Source: JAGPUQ01 sp041594335 (GTDB taxonomy: Bacteria; Pseudomonadota; Gammaproteobacteria; Pseudomonadales; Porticoccaceae). From it: a stretch of DNA of 47,459 nt. A program made the position numbers and the translations under genes. Shown piece after piece: positions 7,428 through 16,051 of this stretch (its first letter is position 1; each line of letters starts with the position of its first letter). The stretch is from contig JBFHML010000015.1 of assembly GCA_041594335.1 (NCBI GenBank), forward strand, positions 1-47,459. Reading direction: 5' to 3'. The notes under the pieces are model-generated. The model made no database searches, was not told the DNA's origin, and worked only from the letters and a program-made list of their open reading frames with translations.

Positions 7428-8398
7428 CGCCAAACTACAGACCGTTGCTGGACGCACTGACGCGTATCCCGCCACTGCGGGATTGGGCACAGCAGCTCCC
7501 GACACAGATCGTGGCGGGCCTGAACCCCAAGCGCTGGGGCGACTTGCCCTCCTGGCGAGAAGCCCTGGAGCGCCTGCCGGCACTGCGGCCGACAAGCCTG
7601 GATTTCGCCGGCCGAGTGCGCATCGGCAGCGACGAAGACGCCACCGACGCCGAGCGCGAAGCCCTGCGCGACGGCCTGATGGCTTTACATCCCTGGCGCA
7701 AGGGCCCCTTTGAATTATTTGGCGTGTACCTCGACAGCGAATGGCGCTCGGATTGGAAGTGGCAACGCCTGGCATCCCACATCGACGATCTCGACGGCCG
7801 TTTGGTGCTCGACGTCGGCTGCGGCAACGGCTACTACTGCCTGCGCATGCTGGGCGCCGGGGCGCGCCGGGTGATCGGCATTGACCCCTCACCACGCTTC
7901 GTCATGCAGTTTGAAGCGCTCCGCCAGTACGCTGGGGCTGTGCCGGCAGATGTCTTGCCCCTCGGCATCGAACAGCTGCCGCCGCGGTTGGCCGCCTTCG
8001 ATACGGTGTTTTCCATGGGGGTCTTCTATCATCGGCGTTCGCCCTTTGAACACCTGCGGGAGCTGCGCGAACTGTTGCGTCCGGGTGGTCAGCTGGTCTT
8101 GGAAACCCTAGTTATCGATGGGGGGCTCGGTCAAGTACTGGTACCCGAGGGCCGCTATGCCAAAATGCCCAATGTCTGGTTTTTGCCGACGGCGGACACG
8201 CTGACCTCTTGGCTGCGCAAAGCGGGCTTTTCTGCACCGCGCATTGTCGACGTCACACCCACGACCACTGAGGAACAGCGCCGAACACCCTGGATGACAT
8301 TTGAGTCACTGACAGACTTTCTCGACCCCCACGACCCGACCCGAACTTGCGAGGGACACCCAGCCCCACGGCGCGCCATCGCCCTGGCCGGTGCTTGA
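7424..8398 (+). CDS. cmoB: tRNA U34 carboxymethyltransferase CmoB
   Basis: The product is 324 aa, almost the same length as the E. coli protein (323). It carries the methyltransferase motif LVLDVGCGNGYYCLRMLGAGA at about 126-146 and the family segments DSEWRSDWKWQRL and FSMGVFYHRRSPFEHL. CmoB transfers the carboxymethyl group of carboxy-SAM made by CmoA to 5-hydroxyuridine 34, widening wobble decoding. It is the second gene of the coupled cmoAB pair. Confidence 0.95.
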   Translation: MTPNYRPLLDALTRIPPLRDWAQQLPTQIVAGLNPKRWGDLPSWREALERLPALRPTSLDFAGRVRIGSDEDATDAEREALRDGLMALHPWRKGPFELFGVYLDSEWRSDWKWQRLASHIDDLDGRLVLDVGCGNGYYCLRMLGAGARRVIGIDPSPRFVMQFEALRQYAGAVPADVLPLGIEQLPPRLAAFDTVFSMGVFYHRRSPFEHLRELRELLRPGGQLVLETLVIDGGLGQVLVPEGRYAKMPNVWFLPTADTLTSWLRKAGFSAPRIVDVTPTTTEEQRRTPWMTFESLTDFLDPHDPTRTCEGHPAPRRAIALAGA

Positions 8399-8491
8399 TC
8401 ACTGCACAGTCCGACGCTAAGGTAGCGCGCCGCACGCTGGGACCGGCAAGGCCAGCAGTACGATTCCTATAGCCACAGGGGGCTTTCATCG

Positions 8492-10039
8492 ATGTTTTTT
8501 GCCGACCGTCTGGAACAATTGCAACAGCGTCAAGGCGACCGCACCGCGATCGTATTTGACGGAGAATCCATCCCTTTTGCGACCCTCGCCGCACGCGCCT
8601 GGCAGGTCGGCAATGGTTTGCTGGAGATGGGGATTCCTCGCCAGCAACGGGTAGCCCATCTGGCAAAGAATTCACCCGAGTTCTTTGAGATCTTTTTTGG
8701 CGCCGCAGCTTCCGGGCACGTGACCGCAGGGATCAACTGGCGCCTGGCGGCACCGGAAATTGAACAGCTGCTCAACTATACGGGCAACACCGTGCTGTTC
8801 GTCGGCAAAGATTTCTATGACACCGTTGAATCCATCGAACCCAGCCTCAACGCTGTTGAACATATCATCGCGATCGATGGCGGCCACGACCGCTGGCCTG
8901 ATTATCACAGCTGGCGCGACCAATTCGCCGCCCAAAAGCCGCAAGTTCCACTGAAAGGCGAAGACGACATCTTGCTGCTCTACACCAGTGGCACGACCGG
9001 TTTGCCCAAAGGGGTGGAGTTGACCAACGCGGGATACGCCGCAGCCTTCGATGCCTTCATCGAAAACGATATTCTCGCGGTGAGTCCAGAGGCAATATTT
9101 ATCAATGTGATGCCCCTGTTCCATGTCGGCGGCATCAACCTCACCATATTGCCGCTGATGCGCGGAGCCGGGTTCCATCTGTTCCCCGAATTCAATCCGA
9201 CGCAAGTACTGGATACGCTGGAACGCGAAGGCGTCACCAACGCACTGTTCGTGCCGGCCATGATCCAGATGCTGTTGCAAGAGCCCAGGGTACGGGAGCG
9301 CGATTACAGCAGCTTGCAACGTATCTATTACGGCGCCTCTCCGATCTCCGAAGCCGTCTTGAGCGAAGCGGTCGAAGTCTTTGGTTGCGGCTTCATGCAG
9401 CTCTACGGCGCGACGGAAAATTACGGCTTGATCAGCAGGCTACCGCCGGAAGATCACGCTCCGGAACGCAACCGGCTGCGCTCTTGCGGCAAGCCGGTAG
9501 CTGGAGCGCGCGTCAAAATCGTCGACAGCTCAGGTAACGAAGTCCCTACTGGAGAAGTCGGCGAAATCCTGTTGCATTGCGACTGGATCATGAAAGCCTA
9601 TTGGCAAAAGCCCGAGGCCACTGCCGACACCGTGATCGACGGTTGGTACCACACAGGGGATGCCGCCTGCCTCGACGAAGAAGGTTATCTGTATATCAAA
9701 GATCGTGTTAAAGACATGATCATCACCGGTGGAGAGAACGTCTACCCCGCAGAAGTAGAAAATGCCCTGCACAGCCACCCAGAGATCTCTGACGTGGCCG
9801 TGATCGGCGTTCCGGATGCCAAATGGGGCGAGGCGATCAAAGCCGTGGTGGTGTTGGCAGCGGGCGCCCAGGCGACCGAGGCCGACATTATCGCCTTTGC
9901 GCGCTCCCGTATCGCCGGGTTTAAGGTGCCAAAGTCGATCGACTTCATTGACGCCCTGCCGCGCAACCCCTCCGGCAAGATCCTCCGGCGCGAACTGCGC
10001 GAACCCTACTGGTCCGGCCTGGAGCGCCAAGTCAGCTAA
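8492..10039 (+). CDS. AMP-forming acyl-CoA synthetase (fatty-acid--CoA ligase family)
   Basis: The product is 515 aa, an ANL-superfamily adenylate-forming enzyme. Motifs in order: the phosphate-binding loop YTSGTTGLPKG at about 164-174, MQLYGATENYG in the middle, WYHTGDAACLDEEG with the ribose-binding Asp at about 389, KDRVKDMIITGGENVYPAEVE (the hinge), and the catalytic Lys496 in PRNPSGKILRREL. It activates a carboxylic acid to acyl-AMP and then to acyl-CoA. Length and overall pattern resemble medium/long-chain fatty-acid ligases, but the acid cannot be told from sequence. CAGGGGG lies about 12 nt before ATG. It is followed by a strong terminator, so it is probably the last gene of its transcript. 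Confidence 0.88.
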   Translation: MFFADRLEQLQQRQGDRTAIVFDGESIPFATLAARAWQVGNGLLEMGIPRQQRVAHLAKNSPEFFEIFFGAAASGHVTAGINWRLAAPEIEQLLNYTGNTVLFVGKDFYDTVESIEPSLNAVEHIIAIDGGHDRWPDYHSWRDQFAAQKPQVPLKGEDDILLLYTSGTTGLPKGVELTNAGYAAAFDAFIENDILAVSPEAIFINVMPLFHVGGINLTILPLMRGAGFHLFPEFNPTQVLDTLEREGVTNALFVPAMIQMLLQEPRVRERDYSSLQRIYYGASPISEAVLSEAVEVFGCGFMQLYGATENYGLISRLPPEDHAPERNRLRSCGKPVAGARVKIVDSSGNEVPTGEVGEILLHCDWIMKAYWQKPEATADTVIDGWYHTGDAACLDEEGYLYIKDRVKDMIITGGENVYPAEVENALHSHPEISDVAVIGVPDAKWGEAIKAVVVLAAGAQATEADIIAFARSRIAGFKVPKSIDFIDALPRNPSGKILRRELREPYWSGLERQVS

Positions 10040-10045
10040 GGGATC

Positions 10046-10083
10046 TGCCCGGCCCGCACGCCGCGGGTCGGGCACTTTTTCTT
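10046..10083 (+). terminator. strong rho-independent terminator after the acyl-CoA synthetase
   Basis: TGCCCGGCCCGC (10046-10057) pairs with GCGGGTCGGGCA (10063-10074): 12 bp with a single G-T pair and a 5-nt loop, followed directly by CTTTTTCTT. Its tail touches the -35 box of the tRNA-Arg promoter. Confidence 0.88.
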
Positions 10084-10110
10084 GACCACTGCCGGGCACT
10101 TGCCTATAGT
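10082..10110 (+). promoter_or_regulatory. sigma-70 promoter of tRNA-Arg
   Basis: TTGACC (10082-10087), a spacer of exactly 17 nt, then TATAGT (10105-10110). The predicted start near 10117 leaves only about 4 nt of leader before the mature tRNA 5' end. The -35 box shares two bases with the T-tract of the preceding terminator. Confidence 0.82.
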
Positions 10111-10120
10111 AGCCGCCCTC

Positions 10121-10197
10121 GCACCCGTAGCTCAGCTGGATAGAGTACCTGGCTACGAACCAGGTGGTCGGGAGTTCGAATCTCTCCGGGTGCGCCA
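10121..10197 (+). tRNA. tRNA-Arg (anticodon ACG)
   Basis: This is a 77-nt cloverleaf. The acceptor stem GCACCCG pairs with CGGGTGC, the anticodon stem CCTGG/CCAGG encloses the loop CTACGAA (anticodon ACG, normally edited to ICG to read CGU, CGC and CGA), and the T arm GGGAG-TTCGAAT-CTCTC is intact. The discriminator is G and CCA is encoded (10195-10197). Confidence 0.96.
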
Positions 10198-10222
10198 TTT
10201 CTATCCGCTGCTGGCAGCAGCC

Positions 10223-10241
10223 ACGGCCATAGCCTGGCCGT
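10223..10241. repeat. hairpin between tRNA-Arg and cysS
   Basis: ACGGCCA and TGGCCGT form a 7-bp stem around TAGCC, next to the palindromic GCTGCTGGCAGCAGC (10208-10222). It lies between convergent units (tRNA-Arg and cysS) and may help end both transcripts, but no T-run follows on either side. Confidence 0.35.
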
Positions 10242-10302
10242 CAGCGAGAAACCTTTTCCGCCTTCGCCGGACCCGCGCTTAGCGCCGGGGTATACGCCGT
10301 GC

Positions 10303-11703
10303 TCACTCCCGGCGCCAGCGCGTCTCCCCGCGCACATCCTCCAACACAACGCCAGCCACTTTGAGTTCCTCGCGGATTGCGTCGGCGCGCGCGAAGTCCC
10401 GTGCGGCACGGGCTTGGTTGCGCTCGGCGATCAGGCGCTCTACGGCGTCCACGTCGTACCCGCCCGCGTCGCCCGAACCCTGAAAATAGATTTCCGGATC
10501 CTGCTGCGCCAGCCCCAGAACTGCCCCCAGCCCCAATAGCTCACCAACCGGCGAGGAGACCTCGCGGTCTTCACGAGCGCACTGATTGATCTGGCCGGCC
10601 AGCTCTTGCAAGACGGCAATTGCCTCGCGGGTGTTGAAATCATCGTCCATGGCGGCCGCAAAACGACGGCCCGCAGTGGTCTCCCACAACGCCGTCGCCG
10701 GCGATGGCACCACGCCACGAGCGCACCCGCGCAGCGCGAAATAAAGGCCATCCAGGGCCGCCTTGGCTTCGCGCAAATTGTCCTCGGAGTAATTGATGGG
10801 ACTGCGGTAGTGACTGGAGAGCAGGAAATAGCGCACCACCTCGGGATGATAACGCTCCAGTACTTCTCGGATCGTGAAGAAGTTGCCCAGCGACTTGGAC
10901 ATCTTCTCGTCGTCGACCCGCACGGGGCCGGCGTGCATCCAGTAGTGCACATAGGGCTTGCCGGTGGCCGCTTCGCTCTGCGCAATCTCGTTTTCGTGGT
11001 GAGGAAAGGGCAGATCCGGGCCGCCGCCATGGATGTCGAAGGTCTCTCCCAAATGACAGGTGGACATCGCCGAACACTCAATATGCCAGCCGGGACGCCC
11101 GCGACCCCAGGGCGAATCCCAGCCGACGTCGTCAACGGCAGCTGCTTTCCACAACGCGAAGTCGCGGGGATCCTCCTTCGCCTCGTCGGGATCGACGCGG
11201 GCACCGGCGAGCAGTGCTTCGGGATCCTTGCCGCTGAGCTTCCCGTACTCCGGAAACCGCTTGATCCGATAGTAGACGTCGCCATTGGCAGCGACATAGG
11301 CGTAGTGGTTGTCGACCAGAATCGACACCATATCGAGGATATCCTCAATATGGTCGGTGGCGCGCGGCTCGATATCCGGTGGCAACACCCCCAGGGCGCG
11401 CTCGTCCGCGTGCATAGCCTCGATCATGCGTTCGGTCAGCGCCGTAAAAGGCTCATGATTGTCAGCAGCGCGATGGAGGATCTTGTCGTCAATGTCGGTG
11501 ATGTTGCGGACATAGGTGACATCCCAGCCTCGGATGCGCAAATAGCGGACGATGGTGTCGAAACACACGAGCACGCGCGCGTGACCGAGGTGACAGAGAT
11601 CATAGACGGTGATGCCGCAGACATACATGCGGATTCGACCGGGCTCGATGGGCCGAAACACCTCCTTGCGCCGGGTCAGGGAATTGTAAATCTGCAACGC
11701 CAT
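10303..11703 (-). CDS. cysS: cysteinyl-tRNA synthetase
   Basis: The product is 466 aa (E. coli 461). It is a class I synthetase with HIGH-type motif CHLGHARV (about 35-42), KMSKS in DDEKMSKSLGN (about 270) and the zinc-binding residues of the family in MYVCGITVYD, WHIECSAMS and PFPHHENE. It charges tRNA-Cys. ATG 11703 follows GAGGGG with good spacing; longer upstream frames are not protein-like. The upstream glnS stop is only 2 bp away, so glnS-cysS form one operon. Confidence 0.96.
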   Translation of the reverse strand: MALQIYNSLTRRKEVFRPIEPGRIRMYVCGITVYDLCHLGHARVLVCFDTIVRYLRIRGWDVTYVRNITDIDDKILHRAADNHEPFTALTERMIEAMHADERALGVLPPDIEPRATDHIEDILDMVSILVDNHYAYVAANGDVYYRIKRFPEYGKLSGKDPEALLAGARVDPDEAKEDPRDFALWKAAAVDDVGWDSPWGRGRPGWHIECSAMSTCHLGETFDIHGGGPDLPFPHHENEIAQSEAATGKPYVHYWMHAGPVRVDDEKMSKSLGNFFTIREVLERYHPEVVRYFLLSSHYRSPINYSEDNLREAKAALDGLYFALRGCARGVVPSPATALWETTAGRRFAAAMDDDFNTREAIAVLQELAGQINQCAREDREVSSPVGELLGLGAVLGLAQQDPEIYFQGSGDAGGYDVDAVERLIAERNQARAARDFARADAIREELKVAGVVLEDVRGETRWRRE

Positions 11704-11705
11704 GC

Positions 11706-13382
11706 TTACCCCTCTACCCCTGTCTGCCGCGCCCAGGTATCCCGCAACGCAATGGTGCGATTGAAGACCAGGCGTTCGCCGGCACGGACATCCCGACAAA
11801 AATAGCCCTCGCGCTCAAACTGCCAAGTAGAGCCGCTCACTGCGTCGGCAAGCGCAGGCTCCCCCTTGCAACCCTGCAGCGTTTGTAGCGACTCGGGATT
11901 GAGCGCCTGCAGGAAATCCCCGTCCACCTCCGGATCCGGCGTGCCAAACAACCGATCGTAGAGACGCACCTCGCAGTCGACGGCAGTCTCTGCGTCTACC
12001 CAATGAATGACACCGCGCGGGCGAATCCCTTCGGGGGGATCAGCGCCCAGTGTGCCGGGCTGAATACGCGCGAGCACCTCGACAATTTCTCCGGCCGCAT
12101 CACGCACCACCTCCTCGGCCCGAATCACGTAGGCACCGCGCAGCCGCACCCAGTCCCCCAACACGAGACGCTTGAAACGCTTCCGTGACAGGGAAGTGTC
12201 GGTACTGAAATCTGCTCGATCAATATACAGGGTCGCGCCAAGATGCAGTTCACGCTCCCCGAATTCTGGACGCTGTGGGTGATTGGCCAGGCGGAGCGTT
12301 TCAGCGCCTCCCTCCGGCCCATTCAGTAGCCGCAACCGAAGCGGGTGCAACACACAGAGGGCTCGCGGCGCCGATTCGTTCAGATCGGCGCGGATAAAAT
12401 GATCGAACTGAGCCATGTCGACAATGCCGTCGGTCTTGGCCACCGCGAGACTGTCGCAAAAGGCGCGAATCGCGGCGGGCGTTACCCCCCGGCGCCGCAG
12501 ACCCGCAAGCGTGGGCAAGCGCGGGTCATCCCAACCATCGACATGCCCCTCAGCAACCAACTGCCGAAGCTTGCGCTTACTGGTCACCGTGTAATTGAGA
12601 TTGAGCCTGCCAAATTCGTATTGCCGCGGACGGCTCGGCACCGGCAGATTATCGATCAGCCATTCGTAGAGCGGTCGGTGATCTTCGAATTCCAGGGTGC
12701 AAATCGAATGGGTGACCCCCTCGATGGCATCCTCTTGGCCATGGGCGTAGTCGTAGGAGGGGTAGATACTCCAACGGGAACCACTACGATGGTGGACACT
12801 CCGCTTGACACGGTAGAGCACTGGATCGCGCAGATTGATATTGGGCGAGGCCATGTCGATCCGGGCACGCAAGACCATGCGGCCCTCCGCTACGGCACCG
12901 CTGCGCATCGCCTCAAACAATTCCAGACTCTCTGCCACAGGCCGATCCCGGTATGGGCTCGGGCGCCCGGGCTCGGTCAGCGTCCCACGGTATTCCCGAA
13001 TCTGCTCCGGCGCCAGCTCGCAGACGTAGGCCTTGCCGGTCTCGATCAAATGCACCGCCCAGCGATGGAGTTGCTCAAAATAATCCGAGGCGTAACGCAC
13101 GGGGCCGTGCCAGGAGAATCCGAGCCAGCGCACATCGTCAATGATGGCGTTGACGAACTCCTCGCTCTCCGCCTCCGGATTAGTATCATCAAAGCGCAGA
13201 TGACAAGCACCACCGTATTGTTCGGCGAGGCCGAAATTCAGGCAGATCGATTTGGCATGGCCAATATGCAGGTAGCCGTTGGGCTCCGGGGGGAACCGGG
13301 TGACCACCTGTTTGACCGTACCGGCGGACAGATCTCGCTCGATGATCTGCTGGATAAAATTACGCGGCTTCTCGGAATCCAT
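11706..13382 (-). CDS. glnS: glutaminyl-tRNA synthetase
   Basis: The product is 558 aa (E. coli 554). HIGH motif in PPEPNGYLHIGHAKS (about 32-46) and KMSKS-equivalent VTSKRKL (about 270). The N-terminal FIQQIIERDL and the tRNA-binding C-terminal beta-barrel region (LGDWVRLRGAYVIRAEEV) are present. It charges tRNA-Gln directly, so the organism need not use the Glu-tRNA amidation route for glutamine, although that route is not excluded. ATG 13382 has AAGG upstream. First gene of glnS-cysS, read from a TATAAT promoter about 60 bp upstream. Confidence 0.96.
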   Translation of the reverse strand: MDSEKPRNFIQQIIERDLSAGTVKQVVTRFPPEPNGYLHIGHAKSICLNFGLAEQYGGACHLRFDDTNPEAESEEFVNAIIDDVRWLGFSWHGPVRYASDYFEQLHRWAVHLIETGKAYVCELAPEQIREYRGTLTEPGRPSPYRDRPVAESLELFEAMRSGAVAEGRMVLRARIDMASPNINLRDPVLYRVKRSVHHRSGSRWSIYPSYDYAHGQEDAIEGVTHSICTLEFEDHRPLYEWLIDNLPVPSRPRQYEFGRLNLNYTVTSKRKLRQLVAEGHVDGWDDPRLPTLAGLRRRGVTPAAIRAFCDSLAVAKTDGIVDMAQFDHFIRADLNESAPRALCVLHPLRLRLLNGPEGGAETLRLANHPQRPEFGERELHLGATLYIDRADFSTDTSLSRKRFKRLVLGDWVRLRGAYVIRAEEVVRDAAGEIVEVLARIQPGTLGADPPEGIRPRGVIHWVDAETAVDCEVRLYDRLFGTPDPEVDGDFLQALNPESLQTLQGCKGEPALADAVSGSTWQFEREGYFCRDVRAGERLVFNRTIALRDTWARQTGVEG

Positions 13383-13448
13383 CGCGGACCTTGCTGCTCC
13401 GGATCGGAAACGACGCCGATCGGAAGGGACGTTGACAAAAGGCCGCCG

Positions 13449-13476
13449 ATTATAGCCGCCACCCTGAGACTGCGAA
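13449..13476 (-). promoter_or_regulatory. promoter of glnS-cysS
   Basis: On the minus strand TTCGCA (13476-13471) and a perfect TATAAT (13454-13449) are 16 nt apart. Transcription would start near 13442, leaving about a 60-nt leader before the glnS ATG. Confidence 0.6.
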
Positions 13477-13554
13477 ATGTCGCGAGGGCGCGAATTTCCC
13501 TCGGCGGCGATCACGGCTTATCATGCCCCCCCTTCCGTGATCGATAGTTACCCG

Positions 13555-14064
13555 ATGATAACTCTGCATACTTCCCACGGCGATATCGACATCGAACTCG
13601 ATTTCGACCGCGCGCCCAAAACCGCTGCCAACTTTCTGCAGTACTGCCGAGAGGATTTCTACGCCGGCACGATCTTTCACCGCGTAATCGACGGTTTTAT
13701 GATCCAAGGCGGCGGTATGGACACCGAGATGCGCCAAAAGGAAACCCGAGCTCCGATTGAGAATGAAGCCGACAACGGGCTCAAGAACGAAACCGGGACG
13801 CTGGCCATGGCGCGCACCAACGATCCGCATTCCGCGTCGTCGCAATTTTTCATCAATGTCGCCGACAACGACTTTCTGAACCACAGCGGCAAGAATCCGC
13901 GCGGTTGGGGCTACGCGGTCTTCGGGCGCGTGGTCAACGGCATGGATGTAGTAGAACGCATCAAAGCGGTGCCCACCGGGAACTCCGGCTTTCACCAAAA
14001 CGTGCCGCTCTCGCCTGTCGAAATCGAGCGGATCACGGTGTCGGAAGCCTACCAGGAGCGCTGA
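13555..14064 (+). CDS. ppiB: peptidyl-prolyl cis-trans isomerase B (cyclophilin)
   Basis: The product is 169 aa (E. coli PpiB 164). Cyclophilin fold with the catalytic segment IFHRVIDGFMIQGG (Arg in FHRVI), GTLAMARTNDPHSASSQFFIN and the tail GYAVFGRVVNGMDVV. There is no signal peptide, so it is the cytoplasmic form. ATG 13555 is chosen because it begins the conserved MITLHTSHGDI strand; upstream sequence is promoter DNA shared with divergent glnS. lpxH follows after 6 bp, so the two are co-transcribed. Confidence 0.94.
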   Translation: MITLHTSHGDIDIELDFDRAPKTAANFLQYCREDFYAGTIFHRVIDGFMIQGGGMDTEMRQKETRAPIENEADNGLKNETGTLAMARTNDPHSASSQFFINVADNDFLNHSGKNPRGWGYAVFGRVVNGMDVVERIKAVPTGNSGFHQNVPLSPVEIERITVSEAYQER

Positions 14065-14070
14065 AACCCG

Positions 14071-14799
14071 GTGCCCACGGCGGCCCTATTCATCGCCGAC
14101 CTGCATCTGGCCCCGGAGCGCCCTGCGGTCACCCGAGCGTTTCTCGAGTTTCTGCGCGGCGCTGAGGCGGCCGAGCTCTATATTCTCGGCGACCTGTTCG
14201 AAGCCTGGGTCGGCGACGACGACGATAGCGCGCTCGCGACATCCGTAATGAGCGCGCTGGCAGCGGTGAGCGCACGAGGTCTGCGCGTCCACTTTCTGGC
14301 CGGCAACCGGGATTTCAGTGTCGGCCGCCGCTTTGCGCGCGCTACCGGTGCCCGCTTGCTCCAGGATCAGGAAACCGTCTCCATCGCTGGGCGACGCCTG
14401 TTACTTCTCCATGGAGATACGCTGTGTACAGACGATGCAGCCTATCAGCGGTTCCGCCGCCGTATTCGGCATCCGGTAGTGCTGGCGCTGTTGCGCGCCC
14501 TGCCCCTAGGCATTCGCCGTAGGATCGCCCGCCAGTGGCGTGCGGCCAGCGCGCGCCACAACAGCAACAAGCCCGAACACATCATGGACGTCAACGAAGT
14601 GACCGTTGCCGAAGCGCTGCACACTTCTGGCGCCGAACTCATGATTCACGGCCACACTCACCGACCCGGGCGCCACCGCTATCGCCTTGGGACACGGGAA
14701 TGCGAACGTGTGGTGCTCGGCGACTGGACCGCAGACCAGGGTTGGTTCGCGCAATTGAGCACCAGTGGAGAACTCGCCCTACAACCACTCCGTTATTGA
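14071..14799 (+). CDS. lpxH: UDP-2,3-diacylglucosamine pyrophosphohydrolase
   Basis: The product is 242 aa (E. coli 240), a calcineurin-like metallophosphoesterase. Metal motifs in order: IADLHL (about 8-13), LGDLFEAWVGDDD (about 37-49), LAGNRDF (75-81), LLHGDTLCTDD (111-121) and MIHGHTHRPG (191-200). It hydrolyses UDP-2,3-diacylglucosamine to lipid X at the inner face of the membrane, between LpxD and LpxB; lpxD, lpxA and lpxB lie further along in this window. The start is GTG at 14071, with AGGAG at the end of ppiB upstream. Confidence 0.94.
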   Translation: MPTAALFIADLHLAPERPAVTRAFLEFLRGAEAAELYILGDLFEAWVGDDDDSALATSVMSALAAVSARGLRVHFLAGNRDFSVGRRFARATGARLLQDQETVSIAGRRLLLLHGDTLCTDDAAYQRFRRRIRHPVVLALLRALPLGIRRRIARQWRAASARHNSNKPEHIMDVNEVTVAEALHTSGAELMIHGHTHRPGRHRYRLGTRECERVVLGDWTADQGWFAQLSTSGELALQPLRY

Positions 14800-14843
14800 T
14801 CCCCGGGATTCGTCCACTGGCGCCGGCAGCTTAGCGGCTCGCC

Positions 14844-15323
14844 TCAGCTGCGTTCGTAACGACCAATGAGTCGGTTCATACCCACAACCAAAGGTTCAAT
14901 TTTGCGCAGCAGCTCCCCCATGGACAATCCCGCTGCGAGCTGGGGCCGCTCTTTGAGAGCCAACAGCCAAAAATAATAATGATGGGGGCCGTGACCACTG
15001 GGCGGCATCGGCCCGTTATAACCAGACTTACCAAAGTCATTAGTGCCCTGGGTGTGATCAGCGGCCGCCTCCGCCAAGCCGGCCGCGCTACCCGGAATGT
15101 CGTAGAGCACCCAATGCACGAAGCCATAGGTGCCATCGGCAGCCACCAGGGGCGCATCGGGATCGTGACAGATCAATGCAAAGGATTGCGTTTCCTGAGG
15201 CGCATCGAACCAGGACAAAGGCGGAGAGATATCTTCTCCTTCACCTGTGTACTTAGTCGGCATGGCGCCGCCTGAGGCAAAGGCGTCACTGGTCAATCGC
15301 ATCTTCGATGGCGCGAAACCCAT
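14844..15323 (-). CDS. YbhB/YbcL-type PEBP-family protein
   Basis: The product is 159 aa. It carries the phosphatidylethanolamine-binding-protein signatures ICHDPDAP, FVHWVLYDIP and GYNGPMPPSGHGPHHYYFW, the last holding conserved ligand-site histidines. No signal peptide is visible. Bacterial members of this 'Raf kinase inhibitor-like' family are structurally known but have no clear function. ATG 15323 has a strong GGGAGGA upstream (about 5 nt); an upstream GTG-type extension lacks this. It is convergent with lpxH and stands alone, with a 95-bp gap to miaE. Confidence 0.88.
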   Translation of the reverse strand: MGFAPSKMRLTSDAFASGGAMPTKYTGEGEDISPPLSWFDAPQETQSFALICHDPDAPLVAADGTYGFVHWVLYDIPGSAAGLAEAAADHTQGTNDFGKSGYNGPMPPSGHGPHHYYFWLLALKERPQLAAGLSMGELLRKIEPLVVGMNRLIGRYERS

Positions 15324-15418
15324 GGTGTCCTCCCGATCCGGTCCGTGAAATGAACGCACAAGCCTAGGTCGCGCGCGCCAAAATTTGAAGGGGCGCTGCG
15401 AAATTTCGGCGCTGGCCT

Positions 15419-16051
15419 CTACTGGATTGCAGCGTTCAATGGCGGCCCAGAATGAAAGCGAAATTGGGTATCCGGCGCCTGTATCAGCTCACGCTCTCGT
15501 GCAGCGAACACCGCGACCCGGGCCTCGACCTCGCCGGCTCCACCCACCGTCCCCGCCAGCGCGAGATAGTCCTGGAAATGCCGTGCCTCGGACCGCAGTA
15601 ACGACCGGTAAAAGCGTGCCAGCTCGTCATCCAAGCAGGGTGCCAGGGCGGCGAACCGCTCACAGGAGCGCGCCTCGATCAGGGCACCGACCACTAGGGT
15701 ATCTACCAGCCGGCCCGGCTCTGCGGAGCGCACCAATTCGTGCAAAGCACCGGCATACCGCCCAGCGGGCAGGTGCCGATAGGCGACCCCGCGCGCGACC
15801 ATCAACGCGACGACTTGTTCGAAGTGCCGCAATTCCTCGCGCGCCAGCCGCGACATGCGTTGCAACAACTCGCCATGGCCTGGGTAACGATAAAGCAATG
15901 CCAACGCCGTGCTGGCCGCCTTCTTTTCGCAATGGGCGTGATCGATCAGCAGCTCCTCGGGGTTGGACAGCGCCGCCTCGATCCAAGCCTGCGGCGTGGC
16001 GCAAGGCAAAAACGCCCGAATGCCGTCGAGCGCCGTGTCCGTCTCAACCAC
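15419..16051 (-). CDS. miaE: tRNA-(ms2io6A)-hydroxylase MiaE
   Basis: The product is 210 aa. It is a ferritin-like non-heme diiron enzyme with the family signature LLIDHAHCEKKAASTAL (about 34-50), REELRHFEQV (Glu73/His76) and SEARHFQDY (Glu155/His158), which supply iron ligands. It hydroxylates the isopentenyl group of ms2i6A-37 in tRNAs reading U-starting codons, in an O2-dependent step that needs an electron donor. The start is GTG 16051, with AGGAA 7 nt upstream; it overlaps the stop of the upstream glutathione S-transferase gene by 8 bp, so the two are coupled. Confidence 0.92.
   Translation of the reverse strand: MVETDTALDGIRAFLPCATPQAWIEAALSNPEELLIDHAHCEKKAASTALALLYRYPGHGELLQRMSRLAREELRHFEQVVALMVARGVAYRHLPAGRYAGALHELVRSAEPGRLVDTLVVGALIEARSCERFAALAPCLDDELARFYRSLLRSEARHFQDYLALAGTVGGAGEVEARVAVFAARERELIQAPDTQFRFHSGPPLNAAIQ

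Noticed and set aside
10606..11805. Rightward 399-codon frame over cysS
   Set aside because: It mirrors the codon periodicity of cysS, whose motifs are unmistakable; no family features.
12345..13547. Rightward 400-codon frame over glnS
   Set aside because: Shadow of glnS and of its promoter region; no protein-like motif.
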